Of a stretch of DNA of 64,000 bases, positions 1 to 8,596 are shown piece by piece. Origin of the DNA: Mucilaginibacter boryungensis. GTDB lineage: Bacteria > Bacteroidota > Bacteroidia > Sphingobacteriales > Sphingobacteriaceae. The number at the start of each line of letters is the position of its first letter. Position 1 is the first letter of the stretch. A program made the translations under genes and the position numbers. The notes below the pieces were generated by a model. The model ran no database searches, was not told where the DNA came from, and saw only the letters and a list, made by a program, of their open reading frames with translations. The stretch is taken from positions 2,604,001 through 2,668,000 of the forward strand of contig NZ_JADFFM010000001.1 in assembly GCF_015221995.1 (NCBI RefSeq). Reading direction: 5' to 3'.

Positions 1-11
1 AAAATTACATT

Positions 12-73
12 TTGCAGACCGAAAGCCGGAAAGTCCGGTAATCCGCAAATTCCTTTTGTCTTTCGGACTTCCT
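12..73. repeat. Imperfect palindromic intergenic repeat (AGTCCGGAAGTC type)
   Basis: The sequence carries GGAAAGTCCGG near 29-39 and the inverse-like TCTTTCGGACTTCC at 59-72. Related words recur at 56543-56565, 59628-59640 and 62107-62185 in this window, always between genes. It looks like a degenerate copy of a dispersed intergenic repeat. It overlaps the purB promoter region. Boundaries are approximate. Confidence 0.35.
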
Positions 74-91
74 CACTAAAAGTTATCTTTG
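61..91 (+). promoter_or_regulatory. Putative purB promoter (Bacteroidota sigma-A type)
   Basis: A TATCTTTG box at 84-91 matches the Bacteroidota -7 consensus TAnnTTTG. TTTC at 61-64 sits 19 bases upstream in the place of the -33 TTTG element. Transcription would start near 97, which leaves a short leader before the purB start at 114 or 120. Confidence 0.5.
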
Positions 92-113
92 CAAAAACTT
101 ATCTTTTATCTAT

Positions 114-1460
114 ATGACGATGCTTACGCCATTATTGGCCATCTCTCCTGTCGACGGACGTTACCACAACGCAACTGCTGAACTATCGGATTACTTTTCG
201 GAATACGCACTGATAAAATACCGTGTGTTTGTTGAGGTAGAGTATTTTATAGCATTGTACGAACACCCGCTGCCGCAGCTACGGGATTTTGATAAAAGTT
301 TAAAAGAAAAGTTACAGGATATTTATAAAAATTTTTCGGCCGAAGATGCTGAAAGCATTAAACTGATAGAGAAAACCACCAACCACGATGTAAAAGCGGT
401 TGAGTATTTTATTAAGAAAAAGTTTGACGAATTAGGCCTGGCCGAATACAAAGAGTTTATCCACTTTGGTTTAACATCACAGGATATTAATAACACCGCC
501 ATCCCCTACAGCTTTAAAATGGCCTTGCTGGATGTGTATTACCCCGCCATCACCAGCTTGTTAGCCGCTTTAACCCAGCGTGCTAACGAATGGGAAGCGG
601 TACCTATGCTGGCCCACACCCACGGTCAGCCGGCATCGCCGACACGGTTGGGGAAAGAGATCAGGGTATTTATTGAACGCCTGGAAAAACAACTGGCTTC
701 GTTACAGTTAATACCCGCATCAGCTAAATTTGGTGGGGCAACCGGTAATTTCAATGCCCACCATATTGCCTATCCGCAAATTAACTGGAAGGCTTTCGGG
801 GATAAATTTGTGAATGGTCAATTAGGTTTGACACGTTCGGAATATACCACCCAGATTGAGCACTACGATAACTTTGCCGCCCAATGCGATGCACTGAAAC
901 GCGTGAACAACATATTAATAGACCTTAACCGCGACATGTGGACCTATATTAGCATGAACTACTTTAAGCAGCAAATAAAAGCCGGCGAGGTAGGGTCATC
1001 GGCCATGCCGCATAAGGTTAACCCAATAGATTTTGAAAACTCGGAAGGTAACCTGGGTATTGCCAATGCGGTGTTTGAACACTTAGCGGCAAAACTACCT
1101 ATCTCCCGCCTGCAGCGCGATTTGACCGACAGTACTGTGTTGCGTAACATTGGCGTACCAGTAGCCCATACGCTCATCGCTATTAAATCGACCCTGCGCG
1201 GACTGAATAAATTATTACTGAATGAAAGCGCTATCAACGCCCACTTGGAAGCCAACTGGGCGGTAGTTGCCGAGGCTATCCAAACCATACTGCGCCGCGA
1301 AGGTTACCCTAACCCATATGAGGCTTTAAAAGAACTCACCCGCACCAACACGCAGGTAAACGCCGCCACCATTGCTGAATTTGTGGAAACTTTAAACGTA
1401 AGTGATGCGGTAAAAGCGGAATTGAAAGCGATTACGCCGGGGAATTATACGGGGGTGTAA
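114..1460 (+). CDS. purB: Adenylosuccinate lyase PurB
   Basis: This enzyme of the fumarase/aspartase superfamily makes fumarate at two purine steps: SAICAR to AICAR, and adenylosuccinate to AMP. It is cytosolic and normally a homotetramer. The 448-residue protein has the N-terminal SPVDGRY signature of the long PurB class near residue 12, the HTHGQPASPT histidine region near 168, and the superfamily signature GSSAMPHKVNP near 297, whose flexible loop holds the catalytic serine. Length fits the family. Met at 114 and Met at 120 are both possible starts; homologues begin close to the SPVDGRY motif, so either gives a complete enzyme. It stands alone with its own promoter, with a palindromic repeat immediately after the stop. 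purK and purE lie 30 kb away, so the purine genes are scattered. Confidence 0.97.
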   Translation: MTMLTPLLAISPVDGRYHNATAELSDYFSEYALIKYRVFVEVEYFIALYEHPLPQLRDFDKSLKEKLQDIYKNFSAEDAESIKLIEKTTNHDVKAVEYFIKKKFDELGLAEYKEFIHFGLTSQDINNTAIPYSFKMALLDVYYPAITSLLAALTQRANEWEAVPMLAHTHGQPASPTRLGKEIRVFIERLEKQLASLQLIPASAKFGGATGNFNAHHIAYPQINWKAFGDKFVNGQLGLTRSEYTTQIEHYDNFAAQCDALKRVNNILIDLNRDMWTYISMNYFKQQIKAGEVGSSAMPHKVNPIDFENSEGNLGIANAVFEHLAAKLPISRLQRDLTDSTVLRNIGVPVAHTLIAIKSTLRGLNKLLLNESAINAHLEANWAVVAEAIQTILRREGYPNPYEALKELTRTNTQVNAATIAEFVETLNVSDAVKAELKAITPGNYTGV

Positions 1461-1471
1461 GTATAAATCAG

Positions 1472-1568
1472 CGTCATGCCGAACTTGTTTCGGCATCTCA
1501 CATGCATAGCTATAAACACAGTTGACCTTCTGATGGGATGCCGAAACAAGTTCGGCATGACGTAGTGG
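1472..1568. repeat. REP-like hairpin-pair element, subfamily A (gc)
   Basis: Two perfect 26-nt inverted arms lie at 1472-1497 and 1537-1562 around a 39-nt centre. Each arm starts CGTCATGCCGAA at its outer end and finishes CGGCAT, so each arm also folds on itself through ATGCCGAA/TTCGGCAT. The bases outside the right arm read, on the minus strand, CCACTACGTCAT (1557-1568), identical to the outer end of the nuclease-bearing element at 36522-36533. No gene is inside. It lies 11 bases after the purB stop. Confidence 0.85.
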
Positions 1569-1670
1569 TAGTTGCGGTGTCTTATAAGTCATACACAGGT
1601 CAAAACAAACAAGCGTACTACTTTCAATCAAAAACCTGCTTACATTTGTTAACTATAAAATTGTACCGTC

Positions 1671-2222
1671 ATGAATATCAACGTATATACCGAATCGACA
1701 CCCAACCCGGCAACCATGAAGTTCATTGTGAACAAGTTGCTGATCAATGGCAGTGTGGATTACCCTACTAAAGAAAGCGCCGAAAAATCTCCTTTTGCTA
1801 AGGAATTATATAAATTCTCGTTTGTAAACGGGGTATTCTTTGCCAGCAACTTTGTAACGGTTACTAAAACCGAAGGTGTGGAATGGAACGATATTGAGGC
1901 CATTGTTAAAGAATTTGTTAAAGGCGCGGTTGAAAGCGAACTGAAAGTACAAGCTGAAGAACAAGCTGAAGACGTAGCTTTTGAAGGTACCGACGCCGAA
2001 GTTAAAATACAGCAAATACTGCATGATTACGTTCGCCCGGCGGTTGAGCAGGATGGCGGCGCTATCAGCTATAAATCATTTAACGATGGTGTGGTAACTG
2101 TAGAGCTGCGTGGTTCATGCAGCGGCTGCCCGTCATCAACCATCACGTTGAAATCGGGCATCGAGAACCTGCTTAAACGCATGGTGCCAGAGGTTACTGA
2201 AGTAGTGAGTGAAGCAATGTAA
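1671..2222 (+). CDS. NifU-like iron-sulfur cluster scaffold (Nfu family)
   Basis: This is a cytosolic carrier that binds a [4Fe-4S] cluster and hands it to client apoproteins. The 183-residue protein has an N-terminal Nfu_N domain (residues 1-90, with STPNPATMKF at 9-18) and a C-terminal NifU domain (about 110-180) containing GSCSGCPSS with the cluster ligands Cys150 and Cys153. The acidic linker between them is typical. A TAcaTTTG box lies at 1641-1648 and the gene ends in a strong hairpin terminator. The gene is monocistronic. Family assignment is firm; which client proteins it serves cannot be read from the sequence. Confidence 0.93.
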   Translation: MNINVYTESTPNPATMKFIVNKLLINGSVDYPTKESAEKSPFAKELYKFSFVNGVFFASNFVTVTKTEGVEWNDIEAIVKEFVKGAVESELKVQAEEQAEDVAFEGTDAEVKIQQILHDYVRPAVEQDGGAISYKSFNDGVVTVELRGSCSGCPSSTITLKSGIENLLKRMVPEVTEVVSEAM

Positions 2223-2253
2223 TTGGGACAGAGATTAGTTAATTAGAGATTAG

Positions 2254-2300
2254 TTATAAAACGAAAAGAGCCGCAATGAGCGGCTCTTTTCGTTTTATAA
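2254..2300. terminator. Bidirectional intrinsic terminator after nfu
   Basis: A perfect 20-bp stem (2254-2273 with 2281-2300) closes a 7-base loop. The stem core is GAGCCG/CGGCTC, flanked by A-rich and T-rich halves, so it gives a T-run on both strands. It separates nfu from the leftward suhB operon. Confidence 0.85.
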
Positions 2301-2306
2301 AGTTCT

Positions 2307-2408
2307 GTCATTGCGAGCGATAGTGCGGCAATCTCGTAGCATGCAAATCAAACTACGAGATTGCCGCGTCACCCTTATGCACCCAGCCTCGCTGCTCCTC
2401 GCAATGAC
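2307..2408. repeat. REP-like hairpin-pair element, subfamily B (tg)
   Basis: The outer ends are GTCATTGCGAG (2307-2317) and CTCGCAATGAC (2398-2408). An inner inverted pair GCGGCAATCTCGTAG (2325-2339) and CTACGAGATTGCCGC (2353-2367) lies between them. Each half therefore contains ATTGC and its complement GCAAT. The right half has an extra degenerate stretch. It sits in the gap between the nfu terminator and the suhB stop. Confidence 0.8.
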
Positions 2409-2416
2409 ATATGGGT

Positions 2417-3202
2417 TTAGAAATACTTCTGAATAGTCTCCAGCAACTCCCCCGTTATCTTTCCATTAGTAGCCAGCAACTCCCTTGCTTCCATCACCTC
2501 CTGGCCACCTTTGTAATTCACTACGTCGCCGCCGGCCTGACGTACGATTACCACACCCGCGGCAATATCCCATGCATTAAGGTTGTATTCATAAAAAGCC
2601 TCGAAACGGCCACAGGCTGTATATGCCAGGTCAACCGCGGCCGAACCTATACGGCGCAGGCCATGGCAGCTTTTCATCAATTCAGTGAACAGTGCTATAT
2701 AAGCCGGTTGCTTGCTGAAATCGTAATACGGAAAACCAGTCGCAAGCAGGCTGTCAGCTATTTTAGGTTTGTTGCTTACGCGGATCTCTTTTCCGTTCAG
2801 GTAGGCCGGCTGTCCTTTGCAGGCATAAAAACATTCGTCCAGGTTTACTTCATACACTACACCCAAAACCAGTTCGTCGTATTCCTTTAGCGCAATACTT
2901 ACCGAAAAACAGGGCAAGCCGTGGATAAAATTAGTGGTACCATCCAATGGGTCGATGATCCAGTTATAGCGCTCGGCTACAGTGGTTTTGGTTTTTTCTT
3001 CAGTAATAAAACCCGCTTCGGGCAATACCTTCTCCAGTTCAGATACGATGATCTGCTCGGCGGTTTTATCTACATAAGAAACCATATCGTTCAGGCCTTT
3101 ATATTCAATCTTATCAGGATCGAATTTAGCGCGCTCCTGCCGGATAAAAGCCCCGGCTTGTTTAGATATTACTACTACTTGGTTCAGTATCTGTTCCAGC
3201 AT
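2417..3202 (-). CDS. Inositol monophosphatase family protein (SuhB-like)
   Basis: This Mg2+-dependent phosphatase belongs to the FIG/inositol-monophosphatase superfamily. Motif 1, WIIDPLDGTTNF, supplies the metal-binding Asp residues. The upstream TEEKT region gives the Glu ligand, and NAWDIAAGVVIV is the C-terminal WDxAAG motif. I place the start at Met 3202 (MLEQILNQVV), giving 261 residues. A longer reading to 3256 adds a non-conserved tail that only deepens the overlap with the upstream gene. Even so, the start lies 41 bases inside the 3' end of the GtrA gene. It is the last gene of the leftward series mtaB-lgt-gtrA-suhB. Substrate could be inositol phosphate or a related sugar phosphate; the sequence does not decide this. 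Confidence 0.9.
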   Translation of the reverse strand: MLEQILNQVVVISKQAGAFIRQERAKFDPDKIEYKGLNDMVSYVDKTAEQIIVSELEKVLPEAGFITEEKTKTTVAERYNWIIDPLDGTTNFIHGLPCFSVSIALKEYDELVLGVVYEVNLDECFYACKGQPAYLNGKEIRVSNKPKIADSLLATGFPYYDFSKQPAYIALFTELMKSCHGLRRIGSAAVDLAYTACGRFEAFYEYNLNAWDIAAGVVIVRQAGGDVVNYKGGQEVMEARELLATNGKITGELLETIQKYF

Positions 3203-3650
3203 GATGGCGTAAGGATAAACTAAATGAAAATGCTTTATGGATAAAAAAACTGGCAAAAAATAAGCTTAACGCGGCCAGCGGGCGCGCAAGCGGCGGGTAC
3301 ATATTCAAGTCATTCACGGCAAGTTCCAGCAAAAATTGATTGGCGAAAAACCCAATAACAGCAACCGCCGTAAACCTAAAAAATTGTTTAGAGAAACTTG
3401 TTTTGGATTCAGTGAAAACAATGTAGCGTGTCATCAGGAAATTTACCATTACGCCGGCAAAGAATGATACGGCCAGCGATAAGGTAAAATTGCGTAAACG
3501 CGCATTGAACACGTTGTAATACTTTTGTTCGAAAATATTGTGATAAAACAGATAAAAACAAATAATATCAACTAAAAAACCCAGACCTGCCGACAAAACA
3601 AACCTGGCTACCTGGTTTTTTGATAAACGCTTAATTAACGATTGCGGCAT
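3162..3650 (-). CDS. GtrA family membrane protein
   Basis: This is a small polytopic inner-membrane protein of 162 residues with about four hydrophobic helices (near 15-37, 48-72, 88-110 and 118-138). The pattern, with a polar N-terminus ending in VARFVLSAGLGFLVDIICFY, is that of the GtrA family. GtrA members are thought to help move undecaprenyl-linked sugars across the membrane or to act in surface polysaccharide modification. The start ATG overlaps the stop codon of lgt (TAATG), which points to translational coupling. The 3' end overlaps suhB. No glycosyltransferase partner is adjacent, so the pathway is unknown. Confidence 0.82.
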   Translation of the reverse strand: MPQSLIKRLSKNQVARFVLSAGLGFLVDIICFYLFYHNIFEQKYYNVFNARLRNFTLSLAVSFFAGVMVNFLMTRYIVFTESKTSFSKQFFRFTAVAVIGFFANQFLLELAVNDLNMYPPLARPLAALSLFFASFFIHKAFSFSLSLRHHAGTDTEPSSSNI

Positions 3651-4825
3651 TAGGCTTTGGCAGTTTTTTTATGATGACGCGTTCGCGATGCGTTTATAAT
3701 TAAACCTATACCGGCTAAAATCAATATCAGCGATATTAGCTCGGCCTGAGTAAATGGAATACCCGCTACGTGGTATTTGGTATTCACACGTATCAATTCA
3801 ATAAAGAAGCGTTCTATCCCATTCAATATTAAATATATACCGAAGAATTTACCCGGACCCTTTATCCTATCCCGTATCTGCCATAAAAAGATGAATAGCA
3901 ACAGGCATATTACACACTCGTAAAAAGAAGTTGGGTAAACTGCTTCCTTCAGCGCGTAGCAAAATTTGCCTACACAGTTAGGCAGGTGATTATCATGATC
4001 GACCCCGTTAACGTTATGCGGGAAATTGAAAGACCACATCCAATCCGGCGTCCAGCTTAACCAATGCGGTCTCGACGCTAAATTGCTGGGTATTCCCCAA
4101 TCGCCATCGCCCGACATTTGACAGCCTATACGGCCAACGGCGTACGCCAGCATCATGCCCGGCCCGCCAATATCCAGCATGGTAAGCGGTTTAATGCCGT
4201 GCTTGTTGGCAATATATAGTACTGCTGCACCACCGCAGATCAAACCGCCATAGAAGGTCAGTCCGCTGAAGCCGACAAGCATGCCTACCGGGTCTTTCAT
4301 AAAATCGTCCCAGTTCTCTAAAGCGTTAAAAAGCTTGGCGCCGGCAAAGCCAAAAACAGCCGCCCATAATAAAATGCTGCCTAATAACTCGTAAGGGTGT
4401 GCGGTCACCTCAACTTTTTTTGGTTCAGGTAAGGCCTGTTTTTTTGCTTCATAATAAGCCCAGTAAGCAAATATGATGGCAAAAACCACCCCGCCGCTCC
4501 AGTTGCCCCGGGTTGATAATATAAAATCCTGTGTATTATCAATTAAAGCGCTGTAGTTTAAAACTGCGTCAATTAATTTATAGCCTATGATAAAGCCGAA
4601 TACGGCATTACCAAATATCTCGGCAAATGATGGCGCTTTACCTACAATAACTGTCCGTTTAAACGGGTGTATCTCGCCCAGCCTTTCCCGGCGCTTAAAT
4701 TCCTGGCCGAAAGCCCAATAGGCGGCCATAAAAGCCAGGGCCACAAAAAAGCCGAACGTTTGAAACGGAAGCGGTATATCTTTCCCGGTAAAGTATTGTA
4801 TAAGCGACGAAAGGGTTGGAAACAT
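3650..4825 (-). CDS. lgt: Prolipoprotein diacylglyceryl transferase Lgt
   Basis: This integral membrane enzyme transfers diacylglycerol from phosphatidylglycerol to the lipobox cysteine of prolipoproteins, the first step of lipoprotein maturation. The 391-residue protein is longer than the roughly 290 residues of E. coli Lgt, as is common in Bacteroidota. It has a hydrophobic N-terminus ([20 protein letters not shown]), the Lgt core [14 protein letters not shown] in place of the classical GRIGNFxNxE, and a later [15 protein letters not shown] segment. An extra soluble-to-membrane insertion falls near residues 125-160. It is 29 bases downstream of mtaB and its stop overlaps the next start. The window encodes many predicted lipoproteins that would be its substrates. 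Confidence 0.92.
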   Translation of the reverse strand: MFPTLSSLIQYFTGKDIPLPFQTFGFFVALAFMAAYWAFGQEFKRRERLGEIHPFKRTVIVGKAPSFAEIFGNAVFGFIIGYKLIDAVLNYSALIDNTQDFILSTRGNWSGGVVFAIIFAYWAYYEAKKQALPEPKKVEVTAHPYELLGSILLWAAVFGFAGAKLFNALENWDDFMKDPVGMLVGFSGLTFYGGLICGGAAVLYIANKHGIKPLTMLDIGGPGMMLAYAVGRIGCQMSGDGDWGIPSNLASRPHWLSWTPDWMWSFNFPHNVNGVDHDNHLPNCVGKFCYALKEAVYPTSFYECVICLLLFIFLWQIRDRIKGPGKFFGIYLILNGIERFFIELIRVNTKYHVAGIPFTQAELISLILILAGIGLIINASRTRHHKKTAKA

Positions 4826-4854
4826 CAGTAAATAATTTACAGCGAATATATTAA

Positions 4855-6174
4855 TTAATGTACTAATATTTCCACAGCTTCGGTTATCTCCACGTCGCCG
4901 TCTGATGAAATATTTGTTAATTGTACCTGTTTCACCTCATTAACCAGTACCGGGTCGTACTTGGCTTTTACTTTTACGTAGTTGCGAGTGAAGCCGTGCA
5001 TAAAGCCGTCTTTAATATCGCCCTCAAACAGCACTTCGGCTTGCTGACCTAATTGCGTTTCGTAAAAGGCACGGCGTTTTTTATCGTTTAGTATGTGCAG
5101 CATTTTACTGCGCTCGGCACGGGTGCTGCCCGGAACAGTGCCTTCCATTTCGGCCGCAGGGGTATTTTCACGCTCGCTATAAGTAAATACATGCAGGTAG
5201 GATATATCAAGGCCGTTCAGGAAATTGTAGGTATCAATAAAATCCTCGCGGGTTTCGCCGGGGAAACCAACGATCACATCTACACCAATACAGCAATCGG
5301 GCATCAGTTGTTTTATTTTAGCTACCCGCTCGGCATATAACTCGCGGCGGTAACGGCGGCGCATTAACCCTAATATTTTATTATTTCCGGATTGTAATGG
5401 GATATGAAAATGCGGCACAAAGCGTTTTGACTGCGCTACAAACTCAATAATTTCGTCGGTAAGCAGGTTGGGTTCAATAGAGGAGATACGGATTCGATCT
5501 ATACCTTCCACCCCATCCAGCGCTTTCACCAAATCAACAAACTTATCTTTACGCTCACCATCGCGGATACCGAAATCGCCCAGGTTAACGCCGGTCAGTA
5601 CAATTTCTTTTACGCCCGATGCTGCTATCTGCTTAGCCTGTTCAACCGCATTCTCAATAGTATCGCTTCGGCTTGCGCCGCGGGCCAGCGGTATAGTACA
5701 AAACGTACATGAATAGTCGCAGCCATCCTGTACTTTAAGGAAAGTGCGGGTACGGTCGCCAAATGAATAAGCCGAAATAAACTGATTTGCCTCGCTCACC
5801 GGCTGATTATAAACCACGGCCTTAGCGTTTTTAGTTAAATCATTGATAATGTCGACTATCTGAAATTTCTCGGCAGCGCCTAAAACCATATCAACGCCGG
5901 GTATTTCAGCAATCTCCTTTGGTTTAAGTTGTGCGTAGCAGCCTACAATAGTTACGTAAGCATTAGGTGATACCTTCAACGCCTCTTTCACTACCTTTTT
6001 GCACTTTTTATCGGCATTATCGGTAACCGAACAAGTGTTGATCACATATACATCGGGCGTATCGGTAAACTCAACTGTTTGGTAACCAGCCTGCGCAAAC
6101 AAGCGGCCAATACTGGACGTTTCCGAGTAATTCAGCTTACAGCCTAAAGTATAAAATGCAACTTTCTTATTCAT
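4855..6174 (-). CDS. mtaB: tRNA (t6A37)-C2 methylthiotransferase MtaB
   Basis: This radical-SAM enzyme converts t6A37 to ms2t6A37 in tRNAs reading ANN codons. The 439-residue protein has the three-cysteine UPF0004 domain (Cys12, Cys48, Cys79) that binds the auxiliary cluster. The radical SAM motif CDYSCTFC follows, with Cys152, Cys156 and Cys159. A C-terminal TRAM-like segment begins near residue 375. GCKLNYSET at the N-terminus is diagnostic of MtaB rather than MiaB or RimO. It appears to head the operon with lgt, gtrA and suhB; about 130 bases without a gene precede it. Confidence 0.93.
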   Translation of the reverse strand: MNKKVAFYTLGCKLNYSETSSIGRLFAQAGYQTVEFTDTPDVYVINTCSVTDNADKKCKKVVKEALKVSPNAYVTIVGCYAQLKPKEIAEIPGVDMVLGAAEKFQIVDIINDLTKNAKAVVYNQPVSEANQFISAYSFGDRTRTFLKVQDGCDYSCTFCTIPLARGASRSDTIENAVEQAKQIAASGVKEIVLTGVNLGDFGIRDGERKDKFVDLVKALDGVEGIDRIRISSIEPNLLTDEIIEFVAQSKRFVPHFHIPLQSGNNKILGLMRRRYRRELYAERVAKIKQLMPDCCIGVDVIVGFPGETREDFIDTYNFLNGLDISYLHVFTYSERENTPAAEMEGTVPGSTRAERSKMLHILNDKKRRAFYETQLGQQAEVLFEGDIKDGFMHGFTRNYVKVKAKYDPVLVNEVKQVQLTNISSDGDVEITEAVEILVH

Positions 6175-6310
6175 TTTAAAGGCTGCAAAGGTAAGGAATT
6201 TAGTTAGAAATTCGGATTTCTGAATTCCGATTTTGGGTTTAATGACATTGTACTATCAAAAGTTACGGCTATAATTGAAGCATCCCGGATTTGAACATTA
6301 AAATCTGAGG

Positions 6311-7711
6311 TCATGAACCAACTTCGGTGGCTTTAATCACGTCGCGGATACGTTCATCAAGATCGTTGGCTACCTCGTCCATCTTTTGCAATACTTCTTT
6401 ATCGGCAACATAATTATTGCCTTTAATAATATTCATTAGCCCCAATATTGAAGCCAGCGGCTTGCGGATCTGGTGCGATTGAATGTGTGCTATTTTCAGC
6501 ATCGCGGCGTTTAATTCCTGGTTGCTTTTTTCCACTTTCCGACTGTAGCGGTGGATGGTATAGTACTGGTAAAGAATAACAAACATGAGTATGACAAAAC
6601 ATACCATGGCTACCGATATGCGCAATATTTTTTGACTTTTTAACTGACTGACCTGCCCCAGCAAAGCAATTTGTTTATCCTTGCCGCCCGAATTATATTT
6701 CAGTTGCATTTCGCTCACTTGTTTTTCGTTCATGGCAATTTGTAACGAATCGCGCATGGTAAATGATCGTCGCAGGCATTCTATAGCAGGTTCGTAATCT
6801 TTCGACGAAAGGTAGCACCAGTGCATTGCTTCGTATATTTCCATCTCGCGATAGGGTTGTTTCAATTGTCGCGATACAGCAATAGCCTGTTTTAAATAAT
6901 CAATGCCTTTATCGTGCTGGCCCATATAATAATAGGATTCGCCCAACCAGTTGTAAGCATAAGTTAATGAACGTGGCTGATGGTATTTGTTAGCCAGGGC
7001 TACCGCCTGGTTGGCATATAACAGCGCTTTACTGTATTCCTTATTTTCCTTATATGTTTGCGCAATATTATCGTAAAAGCGGATGCGCATTTGTTCATAT
7101 TTGGGGCTCGATTCTGCTATTTTCAAAGCATCCAGCTCTAACTGTAAGCTGGTGTGGTCATTTTTGTAATTGCCGTTTTTGCGGTAATAGCCATGGGTAA
7201 ACATCGCGTTTAAACCCATCAGCGAGATAATATTAGTAGTGTCGTGATTGATCCGCGCTTCCTTAAGGCCTTTAATACAATCTTGAAATGCTGCGGGATA
7301 ATTTCCATTCTCTTTATGGATATTTGCCATAATAGCGTACAGATCTGGAACCGGGCCGCGTACGTTCCATTTTTCGGCATCGGTCAGTGATTGTAAAGCT
7401 ACCTTCATGGCTGCAGTATAGTTGGTAGCCATCCAGTAATATTTAGCTTTAAATATCCCGGCGTAAACAAGCCCTTCCCCATTATTTCTAAAACGGCTTA
7501 TACTCTCCAGTTGCCAGGCGATAGTGGGAAGAGAGTCGTTATGTGATGAGGTGTATTTATTGCCTTTGGCGATCAGTTCTTTAATTTCCAAACTGTCCTT
7601 AACAGCGCCGGCGTGATTGTTGGCTTTAGAGTCATTTTCAGGCATTTGCCGGCAAGATGGTATAACGCAAACCAGCCAGCAAACAATAATTAAATGAAAA
7701 GGTTTTAACAT
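6311..7711 (-). CDS. TPR lipoprotein with HisKA-type dimerization domain, no ATPase domain
   Basis: The 466-residue protein begins with a lipoprotein-type signal ending in IPSC (Cys20). About 320 residues of tetratricopeptide-like helices follow (for example QALLYANQAVALANKYH and GIDYLKQAIAVSRQL). A single membrane span lies at about 366-387 (VAMVCFVILMFVILYQYY), and a short cytoplasmic coiled tail comes next. That tail carries an H-box, AHIQSHQIRKPLASILGL, with His413 as the likely phosphoacceptor and the companion helix after it. The protein then stops at 466, with no N, G1, F or G2 boxes. The downstream 130 bases hold no continuation in any frame, so this is not a simple frameshift. It may be phosphorylated by a partner kinase or be a kinase-derived scaffold. 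Both a lipobox and a transmembrane span are present, so anchoring is uncertain. Confidence 0.8.
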   Translation of the reverse strand: MLKPFHLIIVCWLVCVIPSCRQMPENDSKANNHAGAVKDSLEIKELIAKGNKYTSSHNDSLPTIAWQLESISRFRNNGEGLVYAGIFKAKYYWMATNYTAAMKVALQSLTDAEKWNVRGPVPDLYAIMANIHKENGNYPAAFQDCIKGLKEARINHDTTNIISLMGLNAMFTHGYYRKNGNYKNDHTSLQLELDALKIAESSPKYEQMRIRFYDNIAQTYKENKEYSKALLYANQAVALANKYHQPRSLTYAYNWLGESYYYMGQHDKGIDYLKQAIAVSRQLKQPYREMEIYEAMHWCYLSSKDYEPAIECLRRSFTMRDSLQIAMNEKQVSEMQLKYNSGGKDKQIALLGQVSQLKSQKILRISVAMVCFVILMFVILYQYYTIHRYSRKVEKSNQELNAAMLKIAHIQSHQIRKPLASILGLMNIIKGNNYVADKEVLQKMDEVANDLDERIRDVIKATEVGS

Positions 7712-7859
7712 GGGTGAAAAATCCCCACAATATAGTTATTATTTAGAATTTGAATTCCAATTTCGCATTACATAATTAATTAATAACAAAAACGTCCTTT
7801 CGTTACCGCCTTGTAATGGCAGCAATAATGTCTTTTAGCTGGTTAAAAATGGATCGCCC

Positions 7860-8438
7860 CTAATTATTATCCTTATTCCATCTGTAACTATCGTTTTCCA
7901 ACCCCATTAAATCAATAACGCGGTTTACCACGGTCATAGCCACATCCTCCACAGTGTTGGGTTTACTATAAAAAGATGGCACCGCCGGGCAAATAATACC
8001 TCCCGCCAGGGTTATAGTTTCCATATTACGGATATGGATCAGGTTCAACGGCGTATCGCGGGCCACCAATATCAGCTTGCGGCGTTCTTTTAATATTACA
8101 TCGGCGGCCCGTGTAGTTAAATCGTTAGATATACCTGTAGCAATGCGGCCCAGGGTGCCCATGCTGCAGGGCACAACAACCATGGTATCAAACTGTGCCG
8201 AACCCGAGGCAAAAGGCGCCATAAAATCGTTCTTATCGTAAAACTTAAAAGGGTAATTTTTATAGTCTTCGTTACCCAGTTCCAGCTGCCAAACCTGGCG
8301 GGCATTATCGCTCATCACTACACCAACCCCGGCTATTTGTGTATCCAGCTGTTGTAATTTATCCAGTAAAAGTTTGGCATAAATGGCGCCGCTGGCACCG
8401 GTAACCGCAATCACTATTTTTTTACCTATCATTATCAA
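7860..8438 (-). CDS. ubiX: Flavin prenyltransferase UbiX
   Basis: UbiX attaches a dimethylallyl group to FMN to make prenylated FMN, the cofactor of UbiD-type decarboxylases. The 192-residue flavoprotein has the N-terminal GASGAIYAKLLLDKL nucleotide-binding loop, VVVPCSMGTLGRIATGISNDLTTRAADV in the middle, and the ARDTPLNLIHIRNM segment near residue 125. Met at 8438 and the Met two codons later are both possible starts. No ubiD is adjacent, but a UbiA-type prenyltransferase lies 5 kb away. In a menaquinone-making bacterium the pair probably serves quinone synthesis. Confidence 0.93.
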   Translation of the reverse strand: MIMIGKKIVIAVTGASGAIYAKLLLDKLQQLDTQIAGVGVVMSDNARQVWQLELGNEDYKNYPFKFYDKNDFMAPFASGSAQFDTMVVVPCSMGTLGRIATGISNDLTTRAADVILKERRKLILVARDTPLNLIHIRNMETITLAGGIICPAVPSFYSKPNTVEDVAMTVVNRVIDLMGLENDSYRWNKDNN

Positions 8439-8473
8439 TTACAACTATTACAATCCCAACAAAATTAACAGGA

Positions 8474-8506
8474 ATAAAAAAGGGTCGAATACAAGTACTC
8501 GACCCT
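8474..8506 (-). terminator. Intrinsic terminator of the ppk1-ppx operon
   Basis: An 8-bp stem, AGGGTCGA (8481-8488) with TCGACCCT (8499-8506), is followed on the minus strand by six T. It lies about 90 bases after the ppx stop. Confidence 0.7.
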
Positions 8507-8596
8507 ACATCTACCTATGAAAAACATACCCTTTGAGAGGGCATTACAAAGGTACTTAACAATTTTTATTTTATTAACAAAAACTTTACTTTTTTT

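Noticed and set aside
1392..1631. 79-codon minus-strand frame over the first palindromic element
   Set aside because: Its coding potential derives from the inverted repeat itself and runs into purB.
2411..2890. 159-codon rightward frame opposite suhB
   Set aside because: suhB has clear catalytic motifs over the same bases; the opposite translation has no recognisable feature.
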